Notes under the pieces: generated by a model | What the model saw: only the letters and a program-made list of their open reading frames with translations | Told to the model about the DNA's origin: nothing | The model's database searches: none | Position numbers and translations under genes: made by a program | Shown here: positions 60,478-64,000 of the stretch, in pieces | How the letters are laid out: every line of letters begins with the position of its first letter | Numbering within the stretch: position 1 is the first letter of the stretch | Assembly (NCBI GenBank): GCA_003150515.1 | Contig: QALW01000010.1 | Coordinates: 62,001 to 126,000 of the forward strand | From: Selenomonadales bacterium | GTDB lineage: Bacteria; Bacillota; Clostridia; Christensenellales; QALW01 | Length of the DNA stretch: 64,000 nucleotides | Reading direction: 5' to 3'

Positions 60478-60791
60478 GCCCCGTAGTGGGCTCTGAGCAA
60501 GGCGGAATACGGCCCGTATTAATCGTTCAGAACGATATTGGGAATAAATACAGCCCAACTATTATCGTCGCCGCCATAACCTCAAAGATAGACAAGGCTA
60601 AAATGCCTACTCATATAGAACTGGACGCTTACAGTCATGGACTGGCCAAGGATTCTGTCGTGCTTCTGGAGCAGATACGGACTATAGACAAGAGGCGCCT
60701 GAGGGATAAGATAGGCGGCCTTACCTTAGAGGATATGAAAACCGTGGACAACGGGCTTATGATAAGTCTCGGCTGCGCCGCGGCCGATTAA
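60441..60791 (+). CDS. MazF/EndoA-type endoribonuclease toxin
   Basis: 116-residue mRNA interferase of the Bacillus EndoA (NdoA) type. Features: KRGEIYYADLSPVVGSEQGG at the N-terminus (substrate-loop residues), RPVLIVQNDIGNKYSPTIIV, and LEQIRTIDKRRL holding conserved Arg/Thr near residue 78. TTG start at 60441 preceded by GGAGAGTG. In free form it would cut single-stranded mRNA at a short recognition sequence and stop growth; the protein just upstream is its likely antitoxin. Confidence 0.95.
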   Translation: MPKRGEIYYADLSPVVGSEQGGIRPVLIVQNDIGNKYSPTIIVAAITSKIDKAKMPTHIELDAYSHGLAKDSVVLLEQIRTIDKRRLRDKIGGLTLEDMKTVDNGLMISLGCAAAD

Positions 60792-60880
60792 AGGATATAA
60801 ACGACCGCCTTTAAAGCGTTTTTACTGGAGGCTGTCTTGTAACGGGCGTATTTTTTAAGCGCCTGACATTAGGAACATGG

Positions 60881-60971
60881 GGGCGGGGCGTTTGCGGCCG
60901 TGCCGGCCGCCTGGCCCGCGCGTATCGCGCGGGCCAGGGCATGGCCTTGGGCCATGCCAAACGCCCCGCCC
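60881..60971. repeat. Cloverleaf palindromic repeat E1
   Basis: A 13-bp perfect outer stem (60881-60893 with 60959-60971) closes three back-to-back perfect hairpins: 60894-60910 (7 bp, loop TGC), 60911-60937 (12 bp, loop TAT) and 60938-60958 (9 bp, loop TTG). The stem base GGCGGGGCGTTTG resembles that of repeat D (GGGCCGGCGTTTG). Confidence 0.85.
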
Positions 60972-60978
60972 TTTTTTG

Positions 60979-61011
60979 ACGCCGCCCGGCCCCTTAAGGG
61001 CCGGGCGGCGT
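60979..61011. repeat. Palindrome E2
   Basis: A 14-bp perfect stem (60979-60992 with 60998-61011) with a 5-nt loop, set between cloverleaf repeats E1 and E3. It follows a T run, so E1 plus this T run (60972-60977) could act as the mazF terminator. Confidence 0.75.
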
Positions 61012-61210
61012 GCCGCATATAGCAGCCTGGCCGCTTAAATAACGGGCGGAAGCGGCGTTAAATGGAGGCCGGGGGGCGGCGCGTTGGGCGGGGCTTGCCC
61101 CGCCCGGGCCGAGCTCCCGCTCGGCCCGGCGGCCGTTCCGGCCGCCAACGCGCCGCCCCCGTTTGCTTTTTCCCGCCCGTTATTTAAGGGGCCAGGCTGC
61201 TATATGCGGC
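61012..61210. repeat. Nested cloverleaf palindromic repeat E3
   Basis: Outer arms 61012-61048 and about 61174-61210 (36-37 nt) pair with one mismatch. Inside, a 15-bp perfect stem (61072-61086 with 61146-61160) closes three hairpins: 61087-61104 (7 bp), 61105-61128 (10 bp, loop TCCC) and 61129-61145 (7 bp, loop TTC). It contains GGGGCGGCGC, the stem base of repeats A, C and F. Same nested plan as repeat C. Confidence 0.85.
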
Positions 61211-61271
61211 CGTATCAGTGTTCTTCTGCTCTGATTTTATGGTTTGCACGCAATTTTTAAGCGCATTGTGA

Positions 61272-61277
61272 TATAAT
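61272..61277 (+). promoter_or_regulatory. Extended -10 element before the YitT gene
   Basis: TATAAT (61272-61277) preceded by TG one base upstream, an extended -10; no -35 at the right distance. Confidence 0.55.
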
Positions 61278-61355
61278 ATACAAGAGACGCGCGTTAATAT
61301 TTTATGAAATTCACGCGGTAAGAAAAACGCATGCGGCAAGGAAAGGCGGGAAGCA

Positions 61356-62252
61356 ATGAAAAAGCCAAACAAAAATGTTCTGAGGGAAATAAGCGATTAT
61401 ACGGCCATTATACTGGGCGCTCTGCTGTCGGGCGTAGGCTTTAACTGGTTTATAATCCCCAATCATATTTCTCCCGGCGGCGTCAGCGGCGTTGCTACTA
61501 TTATTCATTATCTGGTTCCCGCTATTCCCGTCGGCTTAATGATTATAGCTATTAATATACCTCTCTTTCTTATAAGCTGGAGAGAATTGGGGCGCGGCTT
61601 CGGGATAAAATCCTTGGTGGGCACTCTGGCCTTATCCCTGGCCACCGATTATATCAAAATTCCCGCGCTTGTGGATGATCCGCTCCTGGCGGGAGTGTTC
61701 GGCGGAGTAATGTACGGCGCGGGCCTGGGTATAGTCCTGCGCAATAACGGCAGCACCGGGGGAACGGATATCCTGGCAAAACTGATATTCAAACGCTTCC
61801 CCGCCCGCAGCCTGGGCACATATATCCTTATATTCGATTTTGTTATTATAGCGGCGTCGGGCATAGCCAATAAAAGCGTTCAGGTGGCCCTATATTCCCT
61901 TATAGCGGTTTTTGTCAGCACAAAAACCATAGATTTATTGCAGGACGGCGTAAGCAGCGCAAAAGCGTATTATATAATAACCCACCGGGGCGAAGAAATA
62001 AGCAGGCGAATAAATCAGGAGATGAAGCGGGGCGTTACGGTAATTGATACGGTAGGAGCTTATACGGGCGCGCATGTACAGATGCTGCTCTGTCTGATAG
62101 TGCGTTCGGAGACCGCTCAGCTCAGACGCATTGTCAAGCAGGAGGATGCTAAGGCGTTTCTGTTTATAGTGGACGCGCGAGAGGTCATAGGCAACGGCTT
62201 CGGTCCCGACGAGCGCAAGACTCTGCTCTATGATCCTAAAAATTTCGAATAA
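61356..62252 (+). CDS. YitT-family membrane protein (DUF161-DUF2179)
   Basis: 298 residues. Five or six membrane helices (about 14-200), including the family block NHISPGGVSGVATIIHYL and LRNNGSTGGTDILAKLI, then a cytoplasmic DUF2179 domain (about 215-290, KAYYIITHRGEEISRRINQE and MKRGVTVIDTVGAYTG). Function of the family unsettled; it is common in Firmicutes with several copies per genome. AAGGCGGGAAG precedes the ATG. Confidence 0.93.
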   Translation: MKKPNKNVLREISDYTAIILGALLSGVGFNWFIIPNHISPGGVSGVATIIHYLVPAIPVGLMIIAINIPLFLISWRELGRGFGIKSLVGTLALSLATDYIKIPALVDDPLLAGVFGGVMYGAGLGIVLRNNGSTGGTDILAKLIFKRFPARSLGTYILIFDFVIIAASGIANKSVQVALYSLIAVFVSTKTIDLLQDGVSSAKAYYIITHRGEEISRRINQEMKRGVTVIDTVGAYTGAHVQMLLCLIVRSETAQLRRIVKQEDAKAFLFIVDAREVIGNGFGPDERKTLLYDPKNFE

Positions 62253-62438
62253 ACAATCCAACCAGAACGGTTATATGCGCTTTATAATTTATATTGCGTT
62301 TTAATCCGCTCTCTTATTTTCAAATATCCCTGCGCTTTATGCCGGCGCAGTGAAAGCAAATGCCTTGTTCCCGCAAAGACGCGGCGCATTCCGCTTAGAT
62401 TTTTTAAGCTTTAAAACGCTGGCGCATTAAATGCAAGT

Positions 62439-62536
62439 ATGATATAATATATTCAATAAATATATTCTTTGGGCGGAAAATAAGCGCTCTCCCGCTCGGA
62501 TGAATATATGGAATATGCTCTTAATCAATTTAATAT
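62439..62536 (+). promoter_or_regulatory. Candidate ssrA promoter elements
   Basis: TAATAT at 62531-62536 is 7 nt before the mature tmRNA end, without a good -35. An extended -10 (TGATATAAT, TATAAT at 62443-62448) lies about 95 nt upstream and would make a precursor cut at its 5' end. A CTGCGC/GCGCAG hairpin is near 62330-62350. Nothing else is recognised between the YitT gene and ssrA. Confidence 0.45.
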
Positions 62537-62543
62537 TTTATAT

Positions 62544-62897
62544 GGGGGCGTACTGGTTTCGACGGGGATGCCGGGGGCGGAATAAGCGAGCCGTGCTTCC
62601 GATACCACGTTAAACGGTCGGGCGTAAATATAAACGCTAGAAATAACACTCAACCTGTAGCCGCTTAATTGCGGCTTCCGCCGGCCCGTGCCGCCTGCAG
62701 GCGCGGCCACCGGCGTCATAATTGCAGGGAACGCCGTTTGCCCAAAGCTTTGAGGGCAAGGTGTAAATATGAAGCTACCCGATCCCGGCCTTTGTCATTT
62801 GAGGCCGGGCTAGGGGAATAATAACAACTGACTGCGCTCGGAGAAAGTTTCGCAACCGCATTTTCGGACAGGGGTTCAATTCCCCTCGCCTCCACCA
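62544..62897 (+). ncRNA. ssrA: Transfer-messenger RNA (tmRNA)
   Basis: Rescues stalled ribosomes together with SmpB. The 5' end GGGGGCGTACTGGTTTCGAC and 3' end GGTTCAATTCCCCTCGCC...CCA form the tRNA-like domain; the 7-bp acceptor pairs 62544-62550 with the bases just before ACCA. CCA is encoded (62895-62897). The tag frame, resuming at GCT 62636, reads ARNNTQPVAA then TAA (62666-62668), so the full tag is (A)ARNNTQPVAA. It ends in VAA rather than the common LAA. Pseudoknot arms follow. Confidence 0.97.
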
Positions 62898-62971
62898 AAT
62901 GAACATTGCACGAACACTAACTATTTTAAAGGCGGTTTTGCCATAGAAGAGTTTCTGTAATGTCAACACAG

Positions 62972-63020
62972 AAAAACCGAAAGTCAAGGTTAAGCCTCAA
63001 CTCTCGGTTTTTGTTGTTTT
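62972..63020 (+). terminator. Probable ssrA terminator
   Basis: An imperfect 18-bp stem (AAAAACCGAAAG... with ...CTCTCGGTTTTT, 62972-63013) ending in a T-rich run, about 75 nt after the tmRNA. Confidence 0.7.
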
Positions 63021-63202
63021 TTATTATCGGTTTGTAAGGCTTTACTTTTTTCTTGTTGTTCGGCATAGTAGTTCTTCATTTCACGCACAAGAAATCTGGC
63101 AAACGATTCTATGATTGATTGCGGTAATTCAATATTATATTTATCGCGGTTTTCTTCTGACATTTGCTGCATATGGCTTTGTAGGTCAGTAATGTATGTC
63201 AA
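62990..63202 (-). CDS. Small hypothetical protein, possibly a truncated remnant
   Basis: 70 residues from a TTG at 63202, without a good ribosome binding site. Charged, helical (MQQMSEENRDKYNIELPQSI, then a Gln/Lys-rich tail). The reading frame upstream is interrupted by stops, and another frame there encodes KCPKCKNE, a zinc-ribbon-like piece. Together they look like the eroded end of a larger gene. No family recognised. Confidence 0.35.
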   Translation of the reverse strand: MTYITDLQSHMQQMSEENRDKYNIELPQSIIESFARFLVREMKNYYAEQQEKSKALQTDNKKQQKPRVEA

Positions 63203-64000
63203 TACCGTCTTCTTTCTTTGTGATTTTTGTTCTTATTAAAATCCTTCGGAAATTCGGAATAAAACTTCTTAACATCGTGGCGATGGTATTCCTATATGCC
63301 TGCATATTTCATTTTTGCATTTCGGACATTTGTTTATTTTTCCGTAAGTTTATCCATAGACATTCCCGCCTCCTTTGGAATTTGCCGTTTTACATTGGCA
63401 TAGAGAATATGAAATATAGTGTTTCGTTTTGCAAATCATTTGAATTCCGAAGAAAGTATCATATGAAATTGTTCTCGATAAAGTTGGTCAGTATTATGGG
63501 ATATACGCCTCAACGCATACCTGCCGCTTGACAGACGCCTTGACGGGCTGCGCCTACGCCGCACATTAGCTATTTTGATAGTCTGCTGCTGAACTTGGCA
63601 GGGTGACGGGGTTTTGGTTTTCTATTAAACCCCATAAATTTTCCTTGTATGATTGCATAGGATAGCAGTGTTTGGAGACAGGAACAATTCTCAATTTCCC
63701 GTGCTATTGCCGCAACGGACGACTGTCAGCAAACGGCGCAATATACATACCTGCTCTTCATCCATATGCTCTTCCTTTCGCCTGCGGAGATCGCTCCAGC
63801 CATACTGTGACAACGCCTTTTCTGCTCATTAAAAATACACTTCCCTTTAAAACATCTCAATTCCTTCTGTCTGTATTGCTGAAATTCTTCTTTGTTTTAT
63901 CAAAGATTACGCCTGTAATATGTAATAGGGGATTAAGAAAGCAATTAATATATTTTATTGTTAATAAAATATAATATGTTATATTTTTTATTGTATTTCT
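63203..64000. other. AT-rich degenerate region, possible mobile-element debris
   Basis: No intact gene. Frames are short and broken on both strands; on the minus strand fragments such as MSRKGVVTVWLERS and RRLLTVVRCGNS (about 63710-63815) look like parts of real proteins but do not join. Base composition is clearly more A/T-rich and the codon pattern unlike the rest of the window. The start of this change right after the tmRNA 3' end, a well-known integration site, suggests an integrated element running past the right edge. Confidence 0.5.

Noticed and set aside
60881..61210. Explaining the E palindromes as only the mazF terminator
   Set aside because: One stem and T run would be enough; two cloverleaf structures of 90-200 bp with three perfect arms each far exceed a terminator, and similar structures occur where no terminator is needed.
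63196..63531. Plus-strand 111-codon open frame after ssrA
   Set aside because: Phe/Ile/Lys-rich translation of AT-rich DNA, no ribosome binding site, and fragments of likelier coding sequence lie on the other strand.

Overview
The window is a stretch of chromosome from a spore-forming member of the Firmicutes, most likely class Clostridia. The evidence is the YqfC/YqfD sporulation pair ahead of phoH-pgpH-ybeY-cdd, a CIRCE-controlled groES-groEL operon, two tRNA-sensing T-box leaders, strong AGGAGG-type ribosome binding sites, TTG/GTG starts, a DUF177-rpmF-plsX-acpP-rnc cluster and an EndoA-type toxin. No species can be named from the sequence alone. Almost everything is core housekeeping. Accessory material is concentrated in four tandem solute-binding lipoproteins (45-53 kb), a toxin-antitoxin pair (60.2-60.8 kb) and AT-rich debris after the tmRNA (62.9-64 kb).

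Layout. 0-6 kb: metK, a DMT transporter, a GH20 hexosaminidase, and groES-groEL behind CIRCE. 6-16 kb: a dCMP deaminase, an unknown secreted protein, the minus-strand operon radA - PIN/TRAM membrane protein - DUF6062 protein, the minus-strand operon S4 protein - ispF - membrane-anchored propeller-like protein, then gap. 16-24 kb: a MecA-like class B PBP, the minus-strand operon smpB - esterase - frameshifted DUF2156 gene, then DUF177-rpmF and plsX-acpP-rnc. 24-32 kb: T-box-proS, arsR-uvrC, a HAD phosphatase, a degenerate DNA-methyltransferase-like gene, a flavin reductase-like protein and mnmA. 33-40 kb: yqfC-yqfD-phoH-pgpH-ybeY-cdd and a FemX-type gene. 40-45 kb: minus-strand smc-ftsY. 45-53 kb: four tandem paralogous solute-binding lipoproteins. 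53-58 kb: minus-strand T-box(Met)-metG-tatD-radical SAM-metY. 58-64 kb: an unknown surface protein, antitoxin-mazF, a YitT protein, ssrA and a degenerate tail.

Links between genes. A leader with an apparent AUG specifier precedes both methionyl-tRNA synthetase and a homocysteine synthase, so uncharged tRNA-Met probably controls charging and synthesis together. SmpB and tmRNA, the two halves of trans-translation, are both present but far apart. PBP, FemX, DUF2156 and GH20 proteins together point to active cell-envelope turnover.

The most unusual signal is non-coding. At least six intergenic sites hold very GC-rich, near-perfect palindromes that fold the same way: one outer stem closing three (once, with one arm compound) consecutive perfect hairpins, most with loops of 2-5 nt. 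Arm sequences differ from site to site, but the fold is kept, and several share a stem base of the type GTTAAA-G(n)-CGGCGC. They lie at 6.75, 11.5, 28.5, 32.8, 60.9 and 61.1 kb, with simpler relatives at 40.4 and 47.5 kb. They are not confined to gene ends, so they are not just terminators. This looks like a dispersed family of cloverleaf (cruciform) repeats.
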